Source of the DNA: OAS926 sp035503715
Lineage (GTDB): Bacteria > Pseudomonadota > Alphaproteobacteria > Rhizobiales > Rhizobiaceae
Length of the DNA stretch: 64,000 nt
NCBI GenBank assembly: GCA_035503715.1
Contig: DATJTE010000203.1
Span: 1-64,000 of the forward strand
Direction: 5' to 3'
Part shown: positions 32,796-41,756 of the stretch, piece by piece
Numbering within the stretch: position 1 is the stretch's first letter
Layout of the letters: the number at the start of each line of letters is the position of its first letter
Translations under genes and position numbers: made by a program
Notes under the pieces: generated by a model
Seen by the model: only the letters and a program-made list of their open reading frames with translations
Database searches by the model: none
What the model was told of the DNA's origin: nothing

Positions 32796-34049
32796 ATGGC
32801 CGCGCAGTTCGACCAACTAGAAGCGAGGGATCCCGCCGCGCGTGAGCGTGATCTTTTTTCGCGCCTCCCCGCGTTTCTGAAGACCGCCACTGCAGCCGCG
32901 CCGGGCCTCGGCCGCTGGCTTGCCGGCTGCGATCTCGGTGCGGTCACCGACCGTGCTGCTCTGGCGAAACTGCCGGTGCTGAGGAAGGCCGAGCTGATGG
33001 ACTTCCAGCGGGCCGATCCGCCCTTCGGCGGCTTCGCCAACGCTGCGACGCTAAAGGGCAGTCATATCTATCTGTCGCCAGGTCCGATCTGGGAACCTGA
33101 AGCGACGGGCAGCCAGGCGGAGGACTCGGCGCGTGCCTTTCGCGCCATCGGCATCCGTCCGGGCGATATCGTTCACAACGCCTTTTCCTATCACATGACG
33201 CCGGGCGGCTTTTTCCTCGACAAGGGCGCTCGGACTCTGGGCTGCACCGTGTTTCCCGCCGGCACGGGAAACACCGACATGCAGGTCGACGCGGCCGAGG
33301 CGCTGAAGCCAGTGGTCTTCTGTGGCACGCCGGATTTCCTGAAGGTGATGCTCGACCGCGCAAAGGAGGTCGGAAAGGACCTGTCCTCGTTTCGGCTTGG
33401 GCTGGTCTCGGGTGGCGCGCTCTTTCCGTCGTTGCGCGCCGAATATGCCGAGCGCGGCGTAAAAGTCTTCCAGTGCTATGCGACGGCCGAATTCGGCGTC
33501 ATCTCCTATGAGAGCGCCGGCGCGGATGGAGTGCCAACGCCGGGCATGATCGTCAACGAGAACCTCATCATTGAGATCGTGCGCCCCGGCACCGGTGATC
33601 CCGTACCAGACGGCGACGTCGGCGAAGTGGTGCTGACCGGCTTCAACCCGGCCTATCCGCTCGTGCGGCTTGGCACCGGCGACCTTTCGGCGATCCTGCC
33701 GGGCACATCGCCCTGCGGCCGGACCAACCTGCGCATCAAGGGCTGGATGGGCCGCGCCGACCAGCGCACCAAGGTCAAGGGCATGTTCGTCGACCCGAAG
33801 CAGATCGCCGAGGTGGTGAAGCGCCACCCCGAGATCGGCAAGGCGAGGCTGGTGGTGAGCCGCGACGGCGAGCGCGACCAGATGGTGCTGCATGTCGAGC
33901 CGGCAAACGGATCGGCGCTCGATGGCCAGGCCGTCGAGGCATCCTTGCGCGATGTGACCAAGCTCGGCGGTGCTGTCACGCTCGCCGCGGCAGGCACTCT
34001 GCCGAACGATGGCAAGGTGATCGCCGACGAACGCGACTATTCGCGCTGA
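32796..34049 (+). CDS. Adenylate-forming enzyme, phenylacetate-CoA ligase (PaaK)-like
   Basis: This 417-residue protein resembles PaaK-type AMP-dependent ligases. It has YATAEFGVISYES (motif A5-like), RLGTGDLSAILPG (A7), KGWMGRADQRTKVKGMFVDPKQIAEVV (A8) and the C-terminal LPNDGKVIADER with the A10 lysine. The usual glycine/serine-rich P-loop (SSGTTGxP) after residue 80 is replaced by YLSPGPIWEPEATG, so ATP binding may differ. Start ATG follows GGGAGGAG. The acid substrate is unknown, and the closely spaced Omp10 gene is not functionally linked. Confidence 0.78.
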   Translation: MAAQFDQLEARDPAARERDLFSRLPAFLKTATAAAPGLGRWLAGCDLGAVTDRAALAKLPVLRKAELMDFQRADPPFGGFANAATLKGSHIYLSPGPIWEPEATGSQAEDSARAFRAIGIRPGDIVHNAFSYHMTPGGFFLDKGARTLGCTVFPAGTGNTDMQVDAAEALKPVVFCGTPDFLKVMLDRAKEVGKDLSSFRLGLVSGGALFPSLRAEYAERGVKVFQCYATAEFGVISYESAGADGVPTPGMIVNENLIIEIVRPGTGDPVPDGDVGEVVLTGFNPAYPLVRLGTGDLSAILPGTSPCGRTNLRIKGWMGRADQRTKVKGMFVDPKQIAEVVKRHPEIGKARLVVSRDGERDQMVLHVEPANGSALDGQAVEASLRDVTKLGGAVTLAAAGTLPNDGKVIADERDYSR

Positions 34050-34216
34050 GCACCGGCGCCATCCCCTGGCTTTTGCCCGAACCAGCCCGCGAAAAGCAGC
34101 GATTCCGCTTGCATCCGCAAAATCGCAATGTGAAATTGCCGGGCGAGAGCGCTGTTACACAGCGGTCAAGGAGAGGCTTTAAGCCCTCCGGCGAGACTAC
34201 CAGGGAGAACGGAACG

Positions 34217-36169
34217 ATGAGAAAAATCCTTGCAACGGCGGCGTTGTCGGTGTCGGCCTTGGCCGTGTCGGCCGGCGCGTCCTTTGCCGACTACACTTTG
34301 ACAATCCTGCATATCAACGACTGGCACAGCCGCATCGAGGGGAACAACAAGTTCGAATCGACCTGCTCGGCCGAGGAAGAGACGAAGGGCGAGTGCATCG
34401 GCGGCGCCGCGCGTCTCGTCACCGCGGTGGCTGAGCGGCGCAAGGCGCACGAAGGCGAAAACGTCGTTTTCCTGAGCGCCGGCGACAATTTCCAGGGCTC
34501 GCTGTTCTACACGACCTACAAGGGTCAGGCCGAGCTCGAATTCCTCAACCTGATGAAGCCGGACGCAATGTCGCTCGGCAACCATGAGTTCGACGACGGC
34601 GAGGAAAACCTCGTGCCGTTCCTCGACAAGGCGCAGTTCCCGGTGGTCGCCGCCAACGTCAAGCCGAACGCTCAGTCGGGCGCCAGCGGCAAGGTGAAGC
34701 CCTCTGTCGTGCTGGAGATCGGCGGGCAGAAGATCGGCATCGTCGGCGGCGTTCCGAACGACACCGTTGACCTTGCGTCGCCCGGCCCGAACATCGCCAT
34801 CGAGGATGACGTTGCGTCGATCACTGCGGAAGTGAAGGCACTCGCCGCGCAGGGCGTCGACAAGATCATCGCGGTGACTCACATCGGCTACCAGCGCGAG
34901 ATGGACCAGATCGCGAAGATCCCCGGCGTCGACGTCGTCGTCGGCGGCCATTCGCACACGCTGCTCTCGAACAAGGACGACAAGGCGGCCGGTCCCTACC
35001 CGACGATGGTCGACAACCCGCTCGGCTATAAGGTGCCGGTCGTGCAGGCCGCGTCCTACTCGAAGGTGCTCGGCGAGTTGAAGGTGACCTTCAGCGACAT
35101 CGGCATCGTCAAGGAAGCTGTTGGCGATCCGATCCCGCTCGACGCCACCATCAAGCAGGACGAGGCCGTGCTCGCCCGCATCAAGGAGATGGGCGCGCCT
35201 ATCGAAGAGCTGAAGGCGCTCGAGGTTTCCGAGACGACCGAGGCAATCGACGGCAGCCGCGAGAGCTGCCGCGCTGTCGAGTGCGCGATGGGTAACCTCA
35301 TTGCTGACGCGATGATCGACCGCACCAAGGACCAGGGTGTAACCATCGCCATCCAGAATGGCGGAGGCATCCGCGCTTCGATCGATCAGGGCGTCGTGAC
35401 GATGGGTGAGGTTCTGACGGTGCTGCCATTCCAGAACACCCTCGCCACCTTCCAGTTGACCGGCAAGGACATCGTCGCCTCGCTCGAGCATGGCGTCAGC
35501 GCCATCGAAGAAGGCAAGGGTCAGTTTCCGCAAGTCGCAGGCCTGAAATACGCCTTCGACAAGTCGGTTGCGCCAGGTGCCGGTCGCATCAAGTCGGTCG
35601 AGGTCCAGGAAAACGGCGCCTGGGCGCCGATCGATGAAGCCAAGGTCTACACCATCGCGACCAACAACTTCACGCGCGGCGGCGGCGACGGCTACAAGCT
35701 GTTCGGCTCCAACGCTCAGAACGCCTATGACTACGGTCCGAGCCTAGAGCAGGTCGTCGCCGATTACCTGAAGGCACACCGGCCCTATACGCCGAAGCTC
35801 GACGGACGCATCACCGAGGTGGCGGCGGTCGTGGCTGCCGAGCCGGCGCCGGCTGAACCGGCGCCCGCACCGGCCGATCCGAAACTGCCCGAGCCACCGG
35901 CTGGTTCCGGCGACATCGCCGGCACGCCACCCGCAGTCGATGGCGGCACGCCGCCGGCGGCTGAGCCGGCGCCCGCCGCGCCAGCGCCTGCCGCGCCGGC
36001 TGGGACAGAGCAGAGCCACACCGTCGTCGCTGGCGACAATTATTGGGATCTGGCCGAAAAATATTACGGCGACGGCGCCAAGTGGAAGCTGATCGCCGAC
36101 GCCAATCCGGAGTACAAGCCGCGCGCCCTGCCCATCGGCGTCACGCTTAAGATCCCGGCCGCGAGCTGA
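34217..36169 (+). CDS. Periplasmic 5'-nucleotidase/metallophosphatase with C-terminal LysM domain
   Basis: This 650-residue exported enzyme has a signal peptide (MRKILATAALSVSALAVSAG...FA). The metallophosphoesterase domain (about 25-290) has the metal ligands in ILHINDWHSR, GDNFQGS, GNHEFDDG and VVGGHSHTL. The 5'-nucleotidase C-terminal domain (about 330-540) includes QNGGGIRASIDQG and TNNFTRGGGDGYK. A 70-residue proline/alanine-rich linker precedes a LysM domain (HTVVAGDNYWDLAEKYYGDG) that should bind peptidoglycan. Members hydrolyse extracellular nucleotides and UDP-sugars for phosphate and nucleoside salvage. A strong terminator follows. Confidence 0.88.
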   Translation: MRKILATAALSVSALAVSAGASFADYTLTILHINDWHSRIEGNNKFESTCSAEEETKGECIGGAARLVTAVAERRKAHEGENVVFLSAGDNFQGSLFYTTYKGQAELEFLNLMKPDAMSLGNHEFDDGEENLVPFLDKAQFPVVAANVKPNAQSGASGKVKPSVVLEIGGQKIGIVGGVPNDTVDLASPGPNIAIEDDVASITAEVKALAAQGVDKIIAVTHIGYQREMDQIAKIPGVDVVVGGHSHTLLSNKDDKAAGPYPTMVDNPLGYKVPVVQAASYSKVLGELKVTFSDIGIVKEAVGDPIPLDATIKQDEAVLARIKEMGAPIEELKALEVSETTEAIDGSRESCRAVECAMGNLIADAMIDRTKDQGVTIAIQNGGGIRASIDQGVVTMGEVLTVLPFQNTLATFQLTGKDIVASLEHGVSAIEEGKGQFPQVAGLKYAFDKSVAPGAGRIKSVEVQENGAWAPIDEAKVYTIATNNFTRGGGDGYKLFGSNAQNAYDYGPSLEQVVADYLKAHRPYTPKLDGRITEVAAVVAAEPAPAEPAPAPADPKLPEPPAGSGDIAGTPPAVDGGTPPAAEPAPAAPAPAAPAGTEQSHTVVAGDNYWDLAEKYYGDGAKWKLIADANPEYKPRALPIGVTLKIPAAS

Positions 36170-36190
36170 TCGTCCGACACCAATCGGAGA

Positions 36191-36226
36191 AAACCCGCCC
36201 GGTGCAAGCCGGGCGGGTTTTTCTTT
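36191..36226 (+). terminator. Rho-independent terminator after the 5'-nucleotidase gene
   Basis: AAACCCGCCCGG (36191-36202) and CCGGGCGGGTTT (36209-36220) give a 12-bp stem with loop TGCAAG, followed by TTCTTT. It begins 21 bp after the stop. Confidence 0.9.
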
Positions 36227-36304
36227 GGAAGAAGACCTGCGGCCAGACGTTCCATTGAAAACCGCCCGTAGCTGATTAAGTTCGGCGGCGAACTCGGAGC
36301 TTTC

Positions 36305-37312
36305 GTGGACAATTCAGGACAAAGCGCTGGAAAGATTGGCGTTCTGCTCGTCAATCTGGGAACACCGGACGGCACGGATTTTGCGCCTATGTGGCGCTAT
36401 CTGCGCGAATTCCTGTCGGACCCGCGCGTCATCGAGCTGCCGCGCATCGCCTGGTATCCGATCCTCTATGGCATCGTGCTGACCACGCGGCCGAAAAAGT
36501 CCGGCGCGAACTACAAGAAAATCTGGAACCGCGAGAAGGACGAGTCGCCGCTCCGGACATTTACGCGGGCGCAGGCGGAAAAACTCGCTGCTGCGCTTGC
36601 TGGTGAACCGGCGATCGAGGTCGAATGGGGCATGCGCTACGGCACCCCGTCGATCAAGAGCGCCGTCGATGCGCTTTACGCGAAAGGCTGCCGGCGGATC
36701 GTCTATTTCCCGCTCTATCCGCAATACTCGGCGACGACGACCGGGACGGCTTACGACAAGCTGTTCCGCGCGCTGATGGGGATGCGCGACCAGCCGACGA
36801 TCCGCGGCGTGCCGCCTTATTACGCGGAGCCGGTGTTCATCGACGCGCTCGCTGCTTCCATCGAGAAGCACCTGAAGACGCTCGATTTCGAACCGGAGAT
36901 GATCCTCGCCTCCTATCACGGCATACCGAAACCGTATTCGGACAAGGGCGATCCCTATCGCGCGCATTGCCTCGAGACGACACGGCTGCTGCGCGACAAG
37001 CTCGGCTGGAGCGAAGAGCGTTTCACCAGCACCTTCCAGTCGCGCTTCGGCGCGCAGGAATGGCTGCAGCCCTACACGGACAAGACGGTGGAGAGGCTTG
37101 CGAAGGATGGCGTCAAACGCATCGCCATTGTGAATCCCGGCTTTTCGTCCGACTGCATCGAGACCCTCGACGAGATTGGCCGCGAGGTCCGTGACGAGTT
37201 CCTGCATGCTGGCGGCGAAAAATTCGTTCACATCCCATGCCTGAACGACTCGGATGAGGGCATGAAGGTCATCGAGGCGCTCACGCGCCGCGAACTTCGG
37301 GGCTGGCTTTAG
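36305..37312 (+). CDS. hemH: Ferrochelatase
   Basis: This 335-residue enzyme inserts Fe2+ into protoporphyrin IX in the last step of heme synthesis, peripherally at the membrane. Visible family elements are GVLLVNLGTPDG, FPLYPQYSATTTGTAYD, the iron-ligand histidine in LASYHGIPKPYSDKGDPYRAHC, and SRFGAQEWLQPYTDKTVERL with the conserved glutamate. The frame opens with GTG at 36305 and no strong ribosome site. Length is typical of proteobacterial HemH without a C-terminal Fe-S tail. It is followed after 55 bp by an FAD oxidoreductase. Confidence 0.93.
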   Translation: MDNSGQSAGKIGVLLVNLGTPDGTDFAPMWRYLREFLSDPRVIELPRIAWYPILYGIVLTTRPKKSGANYKKIWNREKDESPLRTFTRAQAEKLAAALAGEPAIEVEWGMRYGTPSIKSAVDALYAKGCRRIVYFPLYPQYSATTTGTAYDKLFRALMGMRDQPTIRGVPPYYAEPVFIDALAASIEKHLKTLDFEPEMILASYHGIPKPYSDKGDPYRAHCLETTRLLRDKLGWSEERFTSTFQSRFGAQEWLQPYTDKTVERLAKDGVKRIAIVNPGFSSDCIETLDEIGREVRDEFLHAGGEKFVHIPCLNDSDEGMKVIEALTRRELRGWL

Positions 37313-37339
37313 CCGGAACTCGCGCACGCGTCGCCCGTT

Positions 37340-37365
37340 ATCGGTGTTCCTTGCCGAACACCGAT
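37340..37365. repeat. Perfect 10-bp inverted repeat just before a start codon
   Basis: ATCGGTGTTC (37340-37349) and GAACACCGAT (37356-37365) flank CTTGCC. It ends two bases before the ATG at 37368 and 27 bp after the hemH stop, without a T-run. It could be an operator, or an RNA hairpin masking the ribosome-binding region of the next gene. Confidence 0.65.
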
Positions 37366-37367
37366 CC

Positions 37368-38576
37368 ATGAACCGACATCTCGATCTCCGAACCGGGCGC
37401 ACCGTCTGGTCAGCATACCGCTCGCCGGCCGTTCCCGTCAGCACGCTGACGCGCGATATCAGGACAGACGTGCTCGTCGTCGGCATGGGTGTCAGCGGCG
37501 CGCTGATCGCCGAGGCACTGACGGCTGACGGTCATTCGGTTGTCGCGATCGACCGTCGCGGCCCAGCGAAAGGATCGACCGCCGCCAATACGGCGCTGGT
37601 GCTCTACGAAATCGACAATCCGCTCTCCGTTCTGTCCGAGAAGATCGGCAAGCACAAAGCGCAACAGGCCTGGCGGCGATCACTGCTCTCTGTCTTCGCG
37701 CTTCGGCACCGGATCAAAGAGGTGCAGATCGGGTGCAATCTCGAGGAGCGGCCGTCGCTCTATCTTTCCGGCACAGAGCTTGGCTCAAGCGGCCTGAAGG
37801 ACGAGGCAGAGGCGCGGCGAGAAGCCGGTATTTCGGCGCGATACCTGACAAGGTCGGAATTATCGGAACGATTTGGGATCGACCGTGCAGGCGCCATCAT
37901 CAGCAATGGCAATCTCGCGCTCGATCCGCGCAAACTGACCACCGGACTCTTGCGGACCGCAGCGACACGCGGCGCGCGTTTTTATGCGCCATGCGAGGCG
38001 GCCAGCTTCGAGCACGCAGCGGACGCGGTGACGGTTGGCACGAAAAATGGGCCGACAATCACGGCAAAACATATCGTGCTCGCCACCGGTTACGAACTCG
38101 CATCGATCGTGCCGGCAAAACATCACCGCATCATCTCGACCTGGGCGATCGCGACAAAGCCCCAGCCGCGCGCCTATCCGCGCGAGCGGCCGATGATCTG
38201 GGAAGCGTCCGACCCCTATCTCTACATTCGCACGACCGCGGACGGCCGCATCATCTGCGGTGGCGAGGACGAGGAGTTCGCCGACGAGGATCGCCGTGAC
38301 GCGCTGCTTCCGGCGAAGACACGGCGCCTGTCCGAGAAGCTGAAGAGACTTCTGCCTGGTATCGATACCACGCCCGAGTTCGCCTGGTCCGGCTCGTTCG
38401 GTTCGACCGCCGACGGCCTGCCGCTGATCGGCACAGTTCCACGCCACCCAAGAATCTTTGCGGTCCTGGGATATGGCGGGAACGGCATCACCTGGTCGCA
38501 GCTTGCGTCCGAGATCATCCGCACAGCGCTAGCGAACGGCAAGGATGCCGACGCCGATTTGTTTTCCTTTGGGTAA
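37368..38576 (+). CDS. FAD-dependent oxidoreductase (DAO family)
   Basis: This 402-residue flavoprotein has the dinucleotide-binding motif VLVVGMGVSGALIAEAL (about residues 31-47), an acidic ribose-binding AIDRRGPAKGSTAANTALV stretch, and the C-terminal FAD motif FAVLGYGGNGITWSQLASEI, as in D-amino-acid oxidase/glycine oxidase-like proteins. The ARKL-type segment LALDPRKLTTGLLRTA is common to this group. The substrate (an amine or amino acid) is unknown. It starts 55 bp after hemH with a perfect hairpin between the genes; ATG at 37368 is chosen rather than an upstream ATG lying in that hairpin. Confidence 0.85.
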   Translation: MNRHLDLRTGRTVWSAYRSPAVPVSTLTRDIRTDVLVVGMGVSGALIAEALTADGHSVVAIDRRGPAKGSTAANTALVLYEIDNPLSVLSEKIGKHKAQQAWRRSLLSVFALRHRIKEVQIGCNLEERPSLYLSGTELGSSGLKDEAEARREAGISARYLTRSELSERFGIDRAGAIISNGNLALDPRKLTTGLLRTAATRGARFYAPCEAASFEHAADAVTVGTKNGPTITAKHIVLATGYELASIVPAKHHRIISTWAIATKPQPRAYPRERPMIWEASDPYLYIRTTADGRIICGGEDEEFADEDRRDALLPAKTRRLSEKLKRLLPGIDTTPEFAWSGSFGSTADGLPLIGTVPRHPRIFAVLGYGGNGITWSQLASEIIRTALANGKDADADLFSFG

Positions 38577-38681
38577 TGACGCCGGGGGATTGTGGCGCCG
38601 CGTGATTGTGTCCGCCACAATTCACACTTAAGTGTCTGCCGACCGCTAACGCGGTTCCGGGCAACCTAGGAGGAGGGCAAC

Positions 38682-39647
38682 ATGCCTCTCGTTGGCTTCG
38701 ACGTGCTTGTTGGCGCGCTCGTTCTCTTCGTTCTTGCGACGATTTTCTTCGGTATCCGCACGGTGCCGCAGGGCTTCAACTATACAGTCGAGCGGTTCGG
38801 CCGCTATACGCGCACGCTGACGCCGGGCCTCAACGTCATCATCCCCTACGTCGACCGCATCGGCGCCAAGATGAACATGATGGAGCAGGTGCTCGATGTG
38901 CCGACGCAGGAGGTCATCACGCGCGACAACGCCATCGTAGCGGTCGACGGCGTTGCCTTCTATCAAGTGCTGAACGCACCGCAGGCGGCCTACCAGGTGG
39001 CCGGGCTGCAGAACGCCATCCTCAACCTCACCATGACGAACATCCGTACCGTCATGGGCTCGATGGACCTCGACGAGCTTCTGTCCAACCGCGATGCCAT
39101 CAACGAGCGGCTGCTGCGCGTCGTCGACGAGGCGGCGCATCCGTGGGGCATCAAAGTGACGCGCGTCGAGATCAAGGACATCAACCCGCCGGCCAACCTC
39201 GTCGAATCGATGGCCCGCCAGATGATGGCCGAACGAAACAAGCGCGCGCAGATCCTCGAAGCCGAGGGCCTGAAGGCTGCGCAGGTGCTCGAGGCAGAAG
39301 GCCGCCGCGAGGCCGCGTTCCGCGACGCCGAAGCGCGCGAGCGCGCGGCGGAAGCGGAAGCAAAGGCGACGCAGGTTGTTTCGGACGCCATCTCCAAGGG
39401 TGACGTGCAGGCGCTTAATTACTTCGTCGCGCAGAAATACACCGAGGCGCTGGCCAAGATCGGTTCGGCCGGCAATAGCAAGGTTGTGTTGATGCCGCTC
39501 GAGGCTTCATCGCTGATCGGCACGCTGGGCGGCATCGGCTCCATCGCCAAGGAAGTCTTCGGCGAGGGCGGCGCGCAGGCAAACGCTCTTGTTCGGCCGC
39601 CGCGCGTGCCGGTAACGCCCCGCACGCCAGAACCTCCCGCGGAGTAA
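38682..39647 (+). CDS. SPFH/Band-7 protein (stomatin/QmcA-like)
   Basis: This 321-residue membrane-associated protein has one N-terminal hydrophobic segment (VGALVLFVLATIFFGIRTV), then the band-7 domain (VPQGFNYTVERFGRYTRTLTPG, ...ALLRVVDEAAHPWGIKVTRVEIKDINPP), and a long helical coiled-coil region rich in Ala/Glu/Arg (EAEGRREAAFRDAEARERA). It probably forms large rings in the cytoplasmic membrane and modulates proteases and microdomains. AGGAGGAGG precedes the ATG. The adjacent NfeD gene (5 bp on) is the usual partner. Confidence 0.9.
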   Translation: MPLVGFDVLVGALVLFVLATIFFGIRTVPQGFNYTVERFGRYTRTLTPGLNVIIPYVDRIGAKMNMMEQVLDVPTQEVITRDNAIVAVDGVAFYQVLNAPQAAYQVAGLQNAILNLTMTNIRTVMGSMDLDELLSNRDAINERLLRVVDEAAHPWGIKVTRVEIKDINPPANLVESMARQMMAERNKRAQILEAEGLKAAQVLEAEGRREAAFRDAEARERAAEAEAKATQVVSDAISKGDVQALNYFVAQKYTEALAKIGSAGNSKVVLMPLEASSLIGTLGGIGSIAKEVFGEGGAQANALVRPPRVPVTPRTPEPPAE

Positions 39648-39652
39648 CAGCC

Positions 39653-40120
39653 ATGCTGCAGCAGATCTTCGGCGAGCTCGGACCATGGAACTGGATGGTT
39701 CTCGGCTTCCTGCTGCTCGCGCTGGAAATCGTCATGCCCGGCTTCTTCCTGCTCTGGATCGGCCTGGCGGCAATCGTCACCGGCGCGATTTCGCTCGCGC
39801 TCTGGGACGTCTCCTGGTGGGTCTGGCAGACGCAGGTGATCGTATTCCTGGTGCTGGCGCTCGCCGCGGCGTGGGGCGGACGCAAGCTGATGGGCAGCGA
39901 CAAGGTCGAGGATTCCGACATGCCGTTGCTCAACCAGCGTGGCGCGCAGCTCGTCGGCCGCATGGCGACGCTGACCGAGCCGATCGCCAACGGGCGCGGT
40001 CGCGTGAAACTGGGCGATACGATGTGGCGCGTATCCGGGCCTGATCTGCCGGTTGGCGCGAAAGTGCGTGTCACCGCGGCATCGGATTCCGAACTGGAGC
40101 TGGTCGTCGAGGCAGCGTAA
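39653..40120 (+). CDS. NfeD-family membrane protein
   Basis: This 155-residue protein has two to three membrane helices in the first half (WNWMVLGFLLLALEIVMPGFFLLWIGLAAIVTGAI, then a second hydrophobic stretch with VWQTQVIVFLVLALAAAWGG) and a C-terminal OB-fold-like domain (LVGRMATLTEPIANGRGRVKLGDTMWRV). This is the short NfeD form lacking the ClpP-like protease domain, always coupled to SPFH proteins. It begins five bases after the SPFH gene stop, consistent with a complex that maintains membrane order. Confidence 0.9.
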   Translation: MLQQIFGELGPWNWMVLGFLLLALEIVMPGFFLLWIGLAAIVTGAISLALWDVSWWVWQTQVIVFLVLALAAAWGGRKLMGSDKVEDSDMPLLNQRGAQLVGRMATLTEPIANGRGRVKLGDTMWRVSGPDLPVGAKVRVTAASDSELELVVEAA

Positions 40121-40192
40121 GCGTCCGTATCGATTGCAGCCGCCCCGCCGGTCTGGAATGATCGGGCGCAGGGGCGTGCTGGCGGAGACGGA

Positions 40193-41752
40193 ATGCTGCG
40201 GCGCATGATCTTCTGGCTTGCGGTTCTGTCTCTCGGCGTCGCCGCAGCGATCCTGGCGTTGTGGCTCATCTTTCCCCAACCCTCGACAGACGGCCGCAAG
40301 GCCGACACATCACCGGGCCTTGCGAAAGAGTCGTGGCTCGCGATGTCGCTCGCCGAGACCGCCGCACTGCATCCGGGCAAGAGCGGCGTGACCGAGCTGG
40401 CGTCGGGCGCCGATGCGCTGTCCAGCCGGCTGTTCCTGATCGACCAGGCTGACGCCTCGATCGACGCGCAGTATTACATCTGGCAGGACGACACTTCGGG
40501 CCGGATGATGCTCAAGGCCATGCTCGCTGCGGCTGATCGCGGCGTAGCGGTGCGCCTTCTGCTCGACGACAACGGAATTCCCGGCCTCGACCCGATTCTC
40601 GCTTCGCTCGACGGGCACGAGAACATCAGGATCCGGCTGTTCAATCCATCGACCGTGCGCCGACCGAAATATGCGGGCTATGCGTTCGATTTCTTCCGCA
40701 TGAACCGGCGCATGCACAATAAGGCGCTTATCGTCGACGGCGCGGCAGCCGTCATCGGCGGGCGCAACATCGGCGACATCTATTTCGAGGTCGGCGATAC
40801 CAATTTCTACATCGATCTCGGCGCCATGGCTGTTGGCGAGGTGGTCGCGGATGTTACTGCGGAATTCGATGCCTATTGGAATTCGGCCTCTGCGATCGAC
40901 GCGAGCGCAATCCTGACGGCATCGCCTAGCAACGCGCTGGCGCAGCTTTCGGCACCCTCCGAAACCGTCTCCAAGGATGCCGAGCGGCAAGCTCTTGCGC
41001 GGTACGAGGCGTTCCGCGGCCGGATCCTGTCGCAGCCGCCGGCCTTCGAATGGACCGATATCAAGGTCATTTATGACGACCCCGCAAAGGGCCTTGGCCT
41101 CGCCACCGACGAGCAATTGCTTGTCTCGCAATTTCGCACCGTCGCGGCCGGCGCGAGATCGCACACCGAACTCGCCTCGGCCTATTTCGTGCCAGGCCGC
41201 GAGGGCGTCGAATATTTCTCGCGCCTTGCGCAGTCGGGACTTCGCGTCCGCATCCTGACCAATTCGGCGCATGCCAACGATGTCCTGATCGTCCATAGCG
41301 GGTATTTGAAGTACCGCGAGGCACTGCTCGAAGCCGGCGTCGAGCTGTTCGAACTGAAGCGGCTTGGCCCGGTGCGCGAGCGCAGCTTCGACATCGACGT
41401 GCAGGACGTTGCGGGTTCCTCCAGCGCCAGCCTGCACGCCAAGACATTCGCCAGCGACGGCAATCAGATCTTCATCGGCTCGTTCAATTTCGACCCGCGG
41501 TCGGTGCTGCTCAACTGCGAGATGGGCATGATGATCGACAGCCCACGCATGGCGACAAGAATGGCCGAAGGGTTCGATCGATCCCTCGCGCTTGCCGCGT
41601 ACCGGCCGCAGTTACGGGACGACCAGCTTATCTGGCTGGAGGCGTTGCCTGACGGCACCGAGATCGTCCACACGACCGAGCCCGGCACGACGCGCATCCA
41701 ACGCGTGTTCCTCCGGCTTGTCGGCTATTTGCCGATCGAATGGCTGCTCTGA
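40193..41752 (+). CDS. Phospholipase D-family protein (cardiolipin synthase-like)
   Basis: This 519-residue protein has an N-terminal membrane anchor (MIFWLAVLSLGVAAAILALWLIF) and two HKD catalytic motifs: HNKALIVDGAAAVIGGRNIGD (about residue 180) and LHAKTFASDGNQIFIGSFNFDP (about 418). Both histidine and lysine pairs are intact, so it should be active as phosphatidyl transferase or phospholipase D. Its size matches cardiolipin synthases, though such proteins also act on other phosphodiesters. It converges with kdsD, with only four bases between stops and no terminator. Confidence 0.87.
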   Translation: MLRRMIFWLAVLSLGVAAAILALWLIFPQPSTDGRKADTSPGLAKESWLAMSLAETAALHPGKSGVTELASGADALSSRLFLIDQADASIDAQYYIWQDDTSGRMMLKAMLAAADRGVAVRLLLDDNGIPGLDPILASLDGHENIRIRLFNPSTVRRPKYAGYAFDFFRMNRRMHNKALIVDGAAAVIGGRNIGDIYFEVGDTNFYIDLGAMAVGEVVADVTAEFDAYWNSASAIDASAILTASPSNALAQLSAPSETVSKDAERQALARYEAFRGRILSQPPAFEWTDIKVIYDDPAKGLGLATDEQLLVSQFRTVAAGARSHTELASAYFVPGREGVEYFSRLAQSGLRVRILTNSAHANDVLIVHSGYLKYREALLEAGVELFELKRLGPVRERSFDIDVQDVAGSSSASLHAKTFASDGNQIFIGSFNFDPRSVLLNCEMGMMIDSPRMATRMAEGFDRSLALAAYRPQLRDDQLIWLEALPDGTEIVHTTEPGTTRIQRVFLRLVGYLPIEWLL

Positions 41753-41756
41753 CGGA

